Shown in pieces: positions 1 to 5,988 of a stretch of DNA of 19,033 bases. Both the position numbers and the translations under genes were made by a program. The notes under the pieces were generated by a model. It saw only the letters and a list, made by a program, of their open reading frames with translations. It was not told where the DNA came from and did not search any database. Positions within the stretch are counted from its first letter, which is position 1; every line of letters starts with the position of its first letter. The DNA is from Porticoccaceae bacterium UBA1989 (GTDB taxonomy: Bacteria; Pseudomonadota; Gammaproteobacteria; Pseudomonadales; Porticoccaceae): contig DDDD01000152.1 of assembly GCA_002335945.1 (NCBI GenBank), positions 7,410 to 26,442 on the forward strand. The letters are read 5' to 3'.

Positions 1-555
1 CCGGGAGCTGTGTTTGCCTATGGCGGTATTTCAATGCAGATCGCGGGCTATGCTGCGGAGCGGGCATCCGGCAAACGCTGGTCGCAACTCTTTGATGAGT
101 TGGTCGCAACGCCCTCCGAAATGGAGCAGAGTGTTTACGGCCATCCATTTTGGCACAGTCCAGGGACCGAAATTCATTCGCCGAATCTTGCAGGTGGTCT
201 GTACGCTTCCGGCCAAGACTATTTCAACTTTCTAACAACCCTGTTTCCCAATGAGACGGGGCATGGTTTGTTGACCAAGGGCACCATTGATCAAATGGAG
301 AGCGACCTGACTTCCTCTCTGGTCCAAATTGTGCCTGGCCCCAGGCCGGATTGGTTTTATGGGCTCGGCCTGTGGTGCGAAGCACCGCTTGAGGGGCGCT
401 GCATGCAGGTCAACAGCGCAGGCGCCTTTGGTACCTTTCCCTGGGTGGATCGAGAAACAGGTACTTATGGCGTGTTGGTCACTTTGGGTTCTATAGCGGA
501 AGTTCTGCCCTATGCACTGAATTTACGTCGCCTAGCGATTGAGCTGGAGGGCTAG
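1..555 (+). CDS. Serine hydrolase of the beta-lactamase (class C/esterase) family, C-terminal part only
   Basis: The frame is open from the first base of the window, so the gene starts upstream and the N-terminal Ser-x-x-Lys motif is missing; the GTG at position 10 is internal. The visible part begins PGAVFAYGG, which matches the Tyr-x-Asn motif region of class C beta-lactamase-like hydrolases, here with Tyr-Gly-Gly as in many esterase-like members. It continues with the typical helix (SMQIAGYAAERASGKRW), an AGGLYASGQDYFNFL segment, YGLGLWCE and, near the end, SAGAFGTFPWVDRE, which occupies the place of the third active-site motif (Lys/His/Ser-x-Gly). Members hydrolyse esters, amides or peptides, often in the periplasm; the substrate cannot be told. 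It ends with TAG at 553-555, about 225 bp before repeat A, and would be the last gene of an island that lies mostly upstream. Family assignment is firm, function is not. Confidence 0.8.
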   Translation, partial: PGAVFAYGGISMQIAGYAAERASGKRWSQLFDELVATPSEMEQSVYGHPFWHSPGTEIHSPNLAGGLYASGQDYFNFLTTLFPNETGHGLLTKGTIDQMESDLTSSLVQIVPGPRPDWFYGLGLWCEAPLEGRCMQVNSAGAFGTFPWVDRETGTYGVLVTLGSIAEVLPYALNLRRLAIELEG

Positions 556-780
556 TGTTGTTCCCTTCGATTTTTTGGGTTGATCCGGAGCAAGAACCGA
601 AGCAAAGAGCCTGAGATTCCTCCACTGGTCTCTCAAGCTGAACAAGCCCAAAGCGTAAAAGCCTCTCTCCAGGAAGTAGCGAAAGAAATAACTTAGATCT
701 GGATAGGTGCTGGAGTTATTACTAATAAAGCCTCTAACGATCAAATTACAGCTTTGAGTTAAACACTTTGGAACTTATTA
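556..780. other. Non-coding stretch between hydrolase and repeat A, possible decayed reading frame
   Basis: No convincing gene. After the TAG of the hydrolase the same frame stays open to a TAG near 696 and would read a charged, helix-like stretch (about 46 codons, including PPLVSQAEQAQSVKASLQEV) without a start codon or ribosome binding site. It could be the tail of a decayed gene or of an earlier, longer version of the hydrolase frame, or chance. The reverse-strand frame over 532-744 has no recognisable content. The last 60 bp are AT-rich and lead into the att-like repeat. Confidence 0.3.
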
Positions 781-878
781 ATGTAATACAGCAGGTAACA
801 TAAACGGATATGTAATTTAATTAAACATATATTAATCAATTATTTACCGACTATATGCAGTTCTCGCTGCCTCCACCA
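781..878 (+). repeat. att-like repeat A ending in an ssrA (tmRNA) 3'-end fragment
   Basis: A 98-bp unit that aligns without gaps to repeat B (hand count 73 of 98 identical) and repeat C. It starts ATGTAATACAGCAGGTAACA, contains the shared AT-rich block TATATTAATCA, and ends TTCTCGCTGCCTCCACCA, a slightly diverged tmRNA 3' end (acceptor strand plus CCA). It is the most degraded copy: the paired TGTAACA motifs and the T-loop part carry substitutions. Read as the right end of an upstream island and the left border of the next one. No complete ssrA is present here: the sequence before the repeat does not resemble the tmRNA body. Confidence 0.75.
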
Positions 879-888
879 AAAAAGGTAG

Positions 889-912
889 CCCCCTGTTATT
901 CAGGGGGTTTTT
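889..912 (+). terminator. Rho-independent terminator behind repeat A (probably bidirectional)
   Basis: Perfect 7-bp stem CCCCCTG/CAGGGGG (889-895 with 901-907), loop TTATT, then five T. On the left side a run of six or more A (878-883) precedes the stem, so the reverse transcript would also end in a U run; it may thus stop transcription from the reverse-strand TetR gene too. Its place directly after the ssrA 3' end, repeated at copy B with the same stem sequence, suggests it derives from the ssrA terminator carried by the element. Confidence 0.8.
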
Positions 913-1126
913 CTCTTGCCAAAATCGGAAACAAGGTTCCGTATCTATTATAAGGGAAGGTGAGTCTTCTCAGCTCGAGCCAAAACATTAGCGGTTACCA
1001 GTGACAAAAAATACCACTACAGGAGACTGCCCGCTTGATGAACTTCAATGTTTTTTTCAAATGTTGTTCCCATCTTTTTATTGCTTTTTAGAGCTATATA
1101 AATTGAGGGCTGTAGAGGGTTAGCCT
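913..1126. other. Intergenic region, no gene seen
   Basis: About 210 bp between the terminator and the end of the TetR gene. It holds no frame with recognisable content. A small inverted repeat TAGAGG-gttag-CCTCTA (1113-1129) overlaps the TAG stop of the reverse-strand TetR gene; without a T run on that strand it is at best a weak terminator. At copy B the corresponding position holds the integrase-like gene; nothing similar remains here. Confidence 0.4.
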
Positions 1127-2467
1127 CTAGGATTGCTTAATACGATCACCTTTTGGTCTCTCGTACTTGTGTAGTCGCCTCATTGAGAATTGGCATTTCC
1201 TTTGAGTTGACTCCAAGCTGGCAAGCACCATCTTCGCCACAATATCTTCAATGGTTTGAAGATTGGCCTCATTATGAATCAAGTAGCGCCCTCCTGCCGC
1301 AGGCAGACCGTAAGATATTTCAGTAATGACTAACGCAGTCTCTATCTCAATGCCAAAATTATCTTTTAATATTTGAGCGAGATACATAACAGTTGCGAAG
1401 TTGCCATACTCAGAGGGGTCGCCATAATTGGCAATAGCAGGTTCGGCTTCCAGCCTCTCAATAAGCAGGCCATGCTCTTTTATATAGGAAAGATAAACCC
1501 GGGTACTTTGCTGTACCATTTGCTCTAAGGTTTCAGTACTTTCTACGGTATCGAGCTGCAATCGCCTCAGGTGCCGATACTCTCGGACCAAAAGTGCTTG
1601 CAGTAAACTCGTCACACTGGAGTAATGGTTATACGCCAAAGCCTTGCTTATACCCGCCTCAAGGCTAACTCGCTCAATACTCACCGCGGACACGCCCTCA
1701 TTAGCAACCAGCTTGGCAGCGTGATCCAAAATCATAGCTTTTCTTGCTTTTGGGGACAGCCTCGTTCGAATTTTCTTGGGGGCGTCAGTGCGACTAGCCA
1801 GAAAATCCTGTTGATTGCGCTTTTTCGGCTCACGTTCCACCAATAGCCTAGGTGAGCCCTGAGATTTCTTTTGTATCGACTCCAAGCTGGCTAGCATCAT
1901 AGTAACCGTAATGTCCTCAACGGTTTGGCGTTTGGTCTCATTGTGAATAATGTAATGAGACGCCGCCGTTAGCAGACCGTGGGATATTTCTGCAATGGGT
2001 AAAGCCAAGTCCGTACCAATATCAAAGTTATCATGAAGGATTTGAGCGAGATACATGATCGTTTCAGCATGGCCGCGTTCGGGTAAATCACCATAATTAA
2101 TCACAGCCGGCTCTGCCTCTAGCCTCTCAATCAAAGGACCATGCTCTTCAATGTAAGCCAGATAAACTTTGGTGGTTTGTCGAACCAATTGCTCCAGCGT
2201 TTCTGCTTCTTTGGCGGCCACCCAAAGCAGGTTACGCAAATATCCATACTCACGGGTTAAGAGCGCCCTCAACAAAATAGTCACGCTAGCATAGTACTTA
2301 TAAGCCAGAACTTTACTAATTCCGGCCTCATTGCTAACAGTCTCCATACTCACCGCAGACACCCCCTCTTTAGCAATCAGCTTGGCAGCATGATCTAGAA
2401 TCATGGCGCTTCTTGCCTCAAGGGACAGTCTCGTTCGGGGTTTTCCGGGAGTGCTAGAGTGAATCAT
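1127..2467 (-). CDS. Double TetR-family regulator: two TetR units fused in tandem
   Basis: A 446-residue protein, about twice the usual TetR length (around 200). It consists of two complete copies joined head to tail: residues about 11-200 and 234-423, offset by 223 residues, with a linker rich in Lys/Arg/Gln. By hand the two copies match at about 124 of 191 aligned positions (65%) with no gaps. Each has the N-terminal helix-turn-helix (GVSAVS...AGISK.LAY.Y around residues 35-59 and 258-282) and its own ligand/dimer domain with the shared motif LIERLEAEPA. TetR proteins normally bind palindromic operators as homodimers; this one could fold as a single-chain pseudo-dimer, with two different recognition helices, or bind two operators. 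It is divergent from the TonB receptor gene 410 bp away, the obvious candidate target. The start at 2467 gives MIHSSTPGKPRTRLS and is the furthest sensible ATG; no strong Shine-Dalgarno is seen. Confidence 0.88.
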   Translation of the reverse strand: MIHSSTPGKPRTRLSLEARSAMILDHAAKLIAKEGVSAVSMETVSNEAGISKVLAYKYYASVTILLRALLTREYGYLRNLLWVAAKEAETLEQLVRQTTKVYLAYIEEHGPLIERLEAEPAVINYGDLPERGHAETIMYLAQILHDNFDIGTDLALPIAEISHGLLTAASHYIIHNETKRQTVEDITVTMMLASLESIQKKSQGSPRLLVEREPKKRNQQDFLASRTDAPKKIRTRLSPKARKAMILDHAAKLVANEGVSAVSIERVSLEAGISKALAYNHYSSVTSLLQALLVREYRHLRRLQLDTVESTETLEQMVQQSTRVYLSYIKEHGLLIERLEAEPAIANYGDPSEYGNFATVMYLAQILKDNFGIEIETALVITEISYGLPAAGGRYLIHNEANLQTIEDIVAKMVLASLESTQRKCQFSMRRLHKYERPKGDRIKQS

Positions 2468-2777
2468 AAGATCGATAACTTACTAATGAGCGAGGCCTTT
2501 TCAACATAATATACTCTAGCGCGCCGATAAAGCTAACCTCGCTTTCTAATTTCAAACCCATACCGTTCGCCCTAGAAGCCAATTTATGCCATCGTATCAA
2601 TCAATACATAACCGTACAAATAGTAAAGTTACTGAAACTTATACTTGATATTGATGGTTGAAATACTTTAAAAGCTGACAATAATTCAAACTTTATTACA
2701 AAAAACTACCCCTATAATGCTGAAAAACAGCGATTTATTCTATATTCCCTCACTATTGGACTATAAGTAAAGTTAAT
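2468..2777. other. Divergent intergenic region between TetR-TetR gene and TonB receptor
   Basis: AT-rich region with no gene. It carries two exact copies of AGTAAAGTTA (2622-2631 and 2766-2775), the second ending just before the -35 box of the receptor promoter. The first copy lies in a longer imperfect inverted repeat with AAACTTATACT. These are plausible operator elements for the neighbouring regulator but are short and could arise by chance in AT-rich DNA. Confidence 0.4.
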
Positions 2778-2806
2778 TTGACGGATAAGCGTTTTATCTA
2801 TATCTT
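2778..2806 (+). promoter_or_regulatory. Sigma-70-like promoter of the TonB receptor, with a palindrome in the spacer
   Basis: TTGACG (2778-2783), a 17-bp spacer and TATCTT (2801-2806) make a good match to the consensus at ideal spacing. The spacer contains the inverted repeat GATAA-gcgtt-TTATC (2784-2798), a position where bound repressor would block RNA polymerase. A second short inverted repeat, CGGCA-ggtat-TGCCG (2831-2845), lies in the presumed leader. Either could be the operator of the divergent TetR-TetR protein. Confidence 0.6.
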
Positions 2807-2877
2807 GATTCTTCAGCATCAACTGAACAACGGCAGGTATTGCCGGAATTATTAAAGGCTTTAAGGGGAAACGTATC

Positions 2878-5091
2878 ATGCAAATAAAAACTAAAATTCG
2901 AACTCTTCCATGTACCATTTCGCTGGCTGTGGCCTGCATCGCCACACCAATTTCATCAATGTCATTAGCTCAGACACTCGAGCTTGAAGAAATCATTGTA
3001 ACCGCCCAAAAACGCACTCAAAATCTTCAAGAGGTACCCTTAACCATCGCCTCTTTTTCAGCTGAGGCGATCAAAGAGTATGGTGTTACTAACATCCAAT
3101 CTCTCGCGGCGGTTACACCGGGACTAGTGGTCGCAAGTACGCAGGGCTCGCCATCGCCCTACATTCGTGGTGTGGGTACACGTTTGGCAACCATTGGGCT
3201 TGGACCTAGCGTCTCTGTCTACGTCGATGAGCGCTATATGGGTGGAGGCGGCGGAGCACTTTTGGATTTGCCCGACGTGGAGAGAGTGGAAGTATTGAAA
3301 GGCCCTCAGGGAACTCTGTACGGTCGCAACTCGATTGGCGGTGCGCTGAGAATTATCACCAAAGATCCCGGCGACGAATGGGCCGGGAGTGCCACTGCAT
3401 CTCTGGGTGATTATGGCCTTAATAAAATTGACGGCGTTGTCAGCGGCCCTCTTACCGATACCGTACGGGTACAACTTTCCGCGGCGAGCTACCAACGGGA
3501 CGGTTATGCCGACAATCTGTCTGATGAGGGTAACGAGGAATACGACAACCAAGACTACACATCATTCCGCGGCAAGCTGCACTGGGACATTACGGATGAG
3601 TCCACATTGAAATGGACGGCACTCTACTTTAAGACCGATCATACAGCGGGCTTTCGCCAAAACTCGTTGGACGCGGCTCCTACGAATATTGGCTTGGCGC
3701 TCGGCGGCTTCACCGGCACAAGCGGTGACAATGTCGCCCACAATATTGCGGGGAACGCAAAAACTGAAGGCCAGGCCCACGACTTGACCCTCTCAATCCC
3801 TTTTGATTCTTTCGACTTTATGTCGATCAGCACCTATTCCGATAGCGACTCCTCCGGCCCCCTAGAAACCGATGGCGGCTCGACCAACGTGCTGGGCGGC
3901 CAGCTCTACGGTGAGGCAGATAGCTTCAGCCAGGAGTTACGCTTTACTTCTAATAGCGACAGCAGACTGCAATGGCTGATCGCAACGGAATACCATACAA
4001 CAGAGGCCTTAGCCCAAACCACCGCAACCTCTATTCAATTTCCCGGTTTAACCGCAGAGCTCGGCCCACAAACCGTGAACACAGATAGTTATGCCGTGCT
4101 GGCGAAAGTTACCTATGATTTTTCTGAGCAATTGACCGCAAGCATAGGCGCCAGATATACCGATGAGAAGAAAGCTCAAAGTTCGGTAGCCACACCAGGC
4201 TACTTAAACCTGTCGGGTGGTCCTTTGCCTTTTGCCTCGGATGCCAGCTGGGCGGAGCTAACGCCCACTCTCGATATTCAGCGACAATTTGAATCGGGAA
4301 TGCTGTACTTTACCTATTCTCAGGGCTTTAAAAGTGGCGGTTTCAACAGCCCCGCCAACCCGAAATTTGATGGCACAGTCAGACCCGTATTAAATCCGGA
4401 AATTTTGGATAATTTTGAAGTTGGCTACAAGGGCGAATTCTTTGGCAGCAGGCTTCGACTCAACAGCTCCTTGTTCTACTACGACTATAAAAACCTGCAA
4501 GTGACACGTGCCGCGGGTGACGGCGATACTCCCACGCTGGTGACACAGAATGCCGCCGATGCGGACGTGCTTGGATTTGAGATGGATCTTACTTGGCTAG
4601 CGACAGATTCTCTGGTTCTGAGCGGGGGATTCAGCGCGCTTGATAGCCAATACAAGGATTATGATGCGTCCGCTAAAGTACCCAAGATTGAACTGGGTAC
4701 CGGTGCAATGGGTTATGGCGATATATTTTACGACGCCTCAGGCGAATCCCTACTACGAGCACCTGATATTACCGCATTCGCGGTTGCTCGCTATGACATT
4801 CAGCTGGCTGGTGCAACAGTACCCATGGTATTGAGCTATTCATACACGGGCGAATTCCAGTACGATTTTATCGCCTCTCCCAGTACGCAGGAACTTGAAC
4901 AGAAATCGGTAGGACTGTTACAAGCGCGTATTAGCTACATCCCTGAAGGCGCGAGCTGGAGTATCGCGCTTTGGGGTGACAACTTGACCGACGAAGAATA
5001 TTTCACTGAAAAAGTGGCTAACTCCAATTCGTTGAGAGGCAATTACGCCGCGCCGAGAACGTGGGGCGTAGACCTTTCTATGGACTTTTAA
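2878..5091 (+). CDS. TonB-dependent outer-membrane receptor (737 aa)
   Basis: Energised import of a large or scarce substrate across the outer membrane. The start at 2878 is supported by an AAGGGGAA-type ribosome binding site about 9 nt upstream and a signal peptide (residues 1 to about 31, ending SMSLAQ). The TonB box follows (EEIIVTA, 37-43), then the plug domain (about 50-166) with its typical sequences: ITSL-like NIQSLAAVTPGL, YIRGVGT, VERVEVLKGPQGTLYGRNS and GGALRIITKDP. The 22-strand barrel fills the rest and the last residue is Phe, as outer-membrane insertion requires. Barrel signatures FTYSQGFKSGGFN and PRTWGVDLSMDF are clear. The EEIIVTAQKR type is abundant in marine and sphingomonad-like bacteria for organic compounds as well as siderophores, so the ligand cannot be named. 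It lies divergent from the TetR-TetR gene, which suggests ligand-induced expression rather than Fur control. Confidence 0.93.
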   Translation: MQIKTKIRTLPCTISLAVACIATPISSMSLAQTLELEEIIVTAQKRTQNLQEVPLTIASFSAEAIKEYGVTNIQSLAAVTPGLVVASTQGSPSPYIRGVGTRLATIGLGPSVSVYVDERYMGGGGGALLDLPDVERVEVLKGPQGTLYGRNSIGGALRIITKDPGDEWAGSATASLGDYGLNKIDGVVSGPLTDTVRVQLSAASYQRDGYADNLSDEGNEEYDNQDYTSFRGKLHWDITDESTLKWTALYFKTDHTAGFRQNSLDAAPTNIGLALGGFTGTSGDNVAHNIAGNAKTEGQAHDLTLSIPFDSFDFMSISTYSDSDSSGPLETDGGSTNVLGGQLYGEADSFSQELRFTSNSDSRLQWLIATEYHTTEALAQTTATSIQFPGLTAELGPQTVNTDSYAVLAKVTYDFSEQLTASIGARYTDEKKAQSSVATPGYLNLSGGPLPFASDASWAELTPTLDIQRQFESGMLYFTYSQGFKSGGFNSPANPKFDGTVRPVLNPEILDNFEVGYKGEFFGSRLRLNSSLFYYDYKNLQVTRAAGDGDTPTLVTQNAADADVLGFEMDLTWLATDSLVLSGGFSALDSQYKDYDASAKVPKIELGTGAMGYGDIFYDASGESLLRAPDITAFAVARYDIQLAGATVPMVLSYSYTGEFQYDFIASPSTQELEQKSVGLLQARISYIPEGASWSIALWGDNLTDEEYFTEKVANSNSLRGNYAAPRTWGVDLSMDF

Positions 5092-5109
5092 GCACACCGC
5101 TGAAATGAA

Positions 5110-5141
5110 GATGCGCCACATCTCACTGGGGTGTGGCCATC
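5110..5141 (+). other. Stable hairpin downstream of the TonB receptor
   Basis: The arms GATGCGCCACATC (5110-5122) and GGTGTGGCCATC (5130-5141) pair almost completely, with one bulged C and one G-U pair, around a short loop. There is no T run, so it is not a classical intrinsic terminator. It may stabilise the 3' end of the receptor mRNA or attenuate read-through into the following small frame. Confidence 0.4.
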
Positions 5142-5197
5142 TACACAAAGCACATGGAATTAATATTATAAAAAAAGTAATAAGCCCATTGAAGCGG

Positions 5198-5407
5198 ATG
5201 ACCTTATCCGTCTCCGTTTTTTTATCTCTGTTCGCGGGCACAATTCATGCTGCCATGACCAAGGCGCTCAACGATGGCGATTTGAGCGCTGAGGATGCCA
5301 GCATGGTAGGCAATCTACTGAAACAAAGTAGCAGTTATTTGACGCCGCTTGGCTTAACAGAATCGGTTGGTCATCTAGCTAAGGCTTGTACGGTTTTCGA
5401 CCTGTAG
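5198..5407 (+). pseudogene. Short secreted-protein remnant (about 69 aa)
   Basis: The frame is open from 5105, but the ATG at 5198 gives a clear signal peptide (MTLSVSVFLSLFAGTIHAA) and follows a GAAGCGG stretch, so it is the better start. The mature part would be only about 50 residues (MTKALNDGDLSAEDAS onward to HLAKACTVFDL), helical, with no known catalytic motif. It recalls, from memory, the start of the small accessory domain found in some secreted serine hydrolases (a 'PLG..SV' segment), broken before the beta strands. It ends 61 bp before repeat B. I take it as a gene truncated by recombination near the att site; a genuine small secreted protein is the alternative. Function unknown. 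Confidence 0.35.
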
Positions 5408-5468
5408 GTAGTGATATCTTTATTGAGAGTCAACTGAAAGAAAAAATAGGTCATCGCTCGAATTATTA

Positions 5469-5566
5469 ATGTAACAAAAGATGTAACAAAATCGGAATTT
5501 TAAACGAATTAAACCTATATTAATCAATAGGTTATCGTGTAGTTGCAATTCCCGCCGCCTCCACCA
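5469..5566 (+). repeat. att-like repeat B ending in an ssrA 3'-end fragment
   Basis: 98-bp unit, gap-free with A and C. Its left part carries two direct TGTAACA copies 12 bp apart (5470-5476, 5482-5488); the middle has ATTAAA and TATATTAATCA; the right part ends TTCCCGCCGCCTCCACCA, identical to a tmRNA 3' end from T-loop to CCA. It is followed immediately by a terminator and an integrase-like gene, the standard arrangement for an element inserted at a tmRNA or tRNA gene. I read it as the junction between two tandem islands: right end of one and left end of the next. Confidence 0.85.
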
Positions 5567-5578
5567 GCTATAGATAAC

Positions 5579-5601
5579 CCCCTGTTTTTACAGGGGTTTT
5601 T
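5579..5601 (+). terminator. Rho-independent terminator behind repeat B
   Basis: Stem CCCCTG/CAGGGG (5579-5584 with 5591-5596), loop TTTTTA, then five T. Same stem and position as the terminator behind repeat A. It would end any transcript running through the ssrA 3' end and shields the integrase-like gene from upstream transcription. Confidence 0.8.
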
Positions 5602-5630
5602 CTTCTTTTAGCTTTCGATTTGATACATTT

Positions 5631-5649
5631 TGTCACACAAGGTGTCACA
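5631..5649 (+). promoter_or_regulatory. Paired TGTCACA direct repeats before the integrase-like gene
   Basis: Two exact copies of TGTCACACAA (5631-5640, 5643-5652) with a 12-bp period, ending at the ATG of the integrase-like gene. The same 12-bp period is seen for TGTAACA on the other side of the core in repeats B and C. This is the layout expected of arm-type integrase (or excisionase) binding sites. AAGGTG, embedded between the two copies (5639-5644), can serve as the ribosome binding site, so binding here could also control expression of the gene. Confidence 0.5.
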
Positions 5650-5651
5650 CA

Positions 5652-5957
5652 ATGAGAAAGCGATCAGTTCCTTATACCATCAAAAGAAATGGCATTTACT
5701 ACCTTAATCTTCGGTGGAATAACCAGTTCATTCGACAATCCCTCGCGACTAAAGACCCCATGGAGGCCTTTGAAAAGGTCAACCAACTAGCGCCTCTCTT
5801 TTCCAATCCACAGACCTGTGCGGAGACATTAAGACACCAAGTCTCTGAGATTGCAGGTAGGGGTAAGCGTCTGAAAGCTAATACCCTCAGGTTAGTGCCA
5901 ACAGATGGCCATCAATACTCTTTGTATCAGGAATTAATTAAAGGCGGGTGGTGGTGA
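5652..5957 (+). pseudogene. Truncated integrase-like protein, N-terminal part only (101 aa)
   Basis: It starts 85 bp after the ssrA fragment, the usual site of an integrase gene. The protein MRKRSVPYTIKRNGIYYLNLRWN, then IRQSLATKDPMEAFEKVNQL, matches the N-terminal arm-binding type of tyrosine recombinases (basic start, R/KRNGIYY-beta-strand, 'I..SL.T.DP.EA' segment, as in DUF6538-type integrases). Residues about 60-101 look like the beginning of the core-binding domain. The gene then stops; the catalytic domain with the Arg-His-Arg-Tyr residues is absent, and the next gene, on the other strand, ends 31 bp further. A deletion therefore removed most of the integrase. A functional small DNA-binding protein of the att site cannot be ruled out. 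Confidence 0.6.
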
Positions 5958-5988
5958 TTACTGCCTGACATTAACCGGACCAAACGGG

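Larger units (their letters stand above)
879..5566. mobile_element. Short ssrA-associated island (TetR-TetR regulator + TonB receptor cargo)
   Basis: The 4.7-kb stretch bounded by repeats A and B carries a tandem TetR regulator, a divergent TonB-dependent receptor and a small secreted-protein remnant. Borders are inferred from the ssrA 3'-end fragments at both ends. No integrase gene is visible inside, and the region just right of repeat A lacks the paired TGTCACA motifs seen right of repeat B. It is therefore either a non-autonomous element moved in trans, or one that lost its integrase end by deletion. The alternative is that A is an older scar and these genes are ordinary chromosomal DNA trapped between two insertions. 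Confidence 0.55.

Noticed and set aside
3124..3552. Long reverse-strand frame inside the first TonB receptor gene
   Set aside because: It lies wholly within a well-supported gene, has low-complexity composition and no recognisable domain; a shadow frame.
5110..5141. Riboswitch or classical terminator
   Set aside because: A single hairpin without T run, placed after a stop codon and not in a leader; kept only as a structural feature.
5546..5566. A complete tRNA or tmRNA gene ending in CCACCA
   Set aside because: Only the T-loop-to-CCA part is present; the 5' strand of the T stem, anticodon region and tmRNA body are missing at all three copies.
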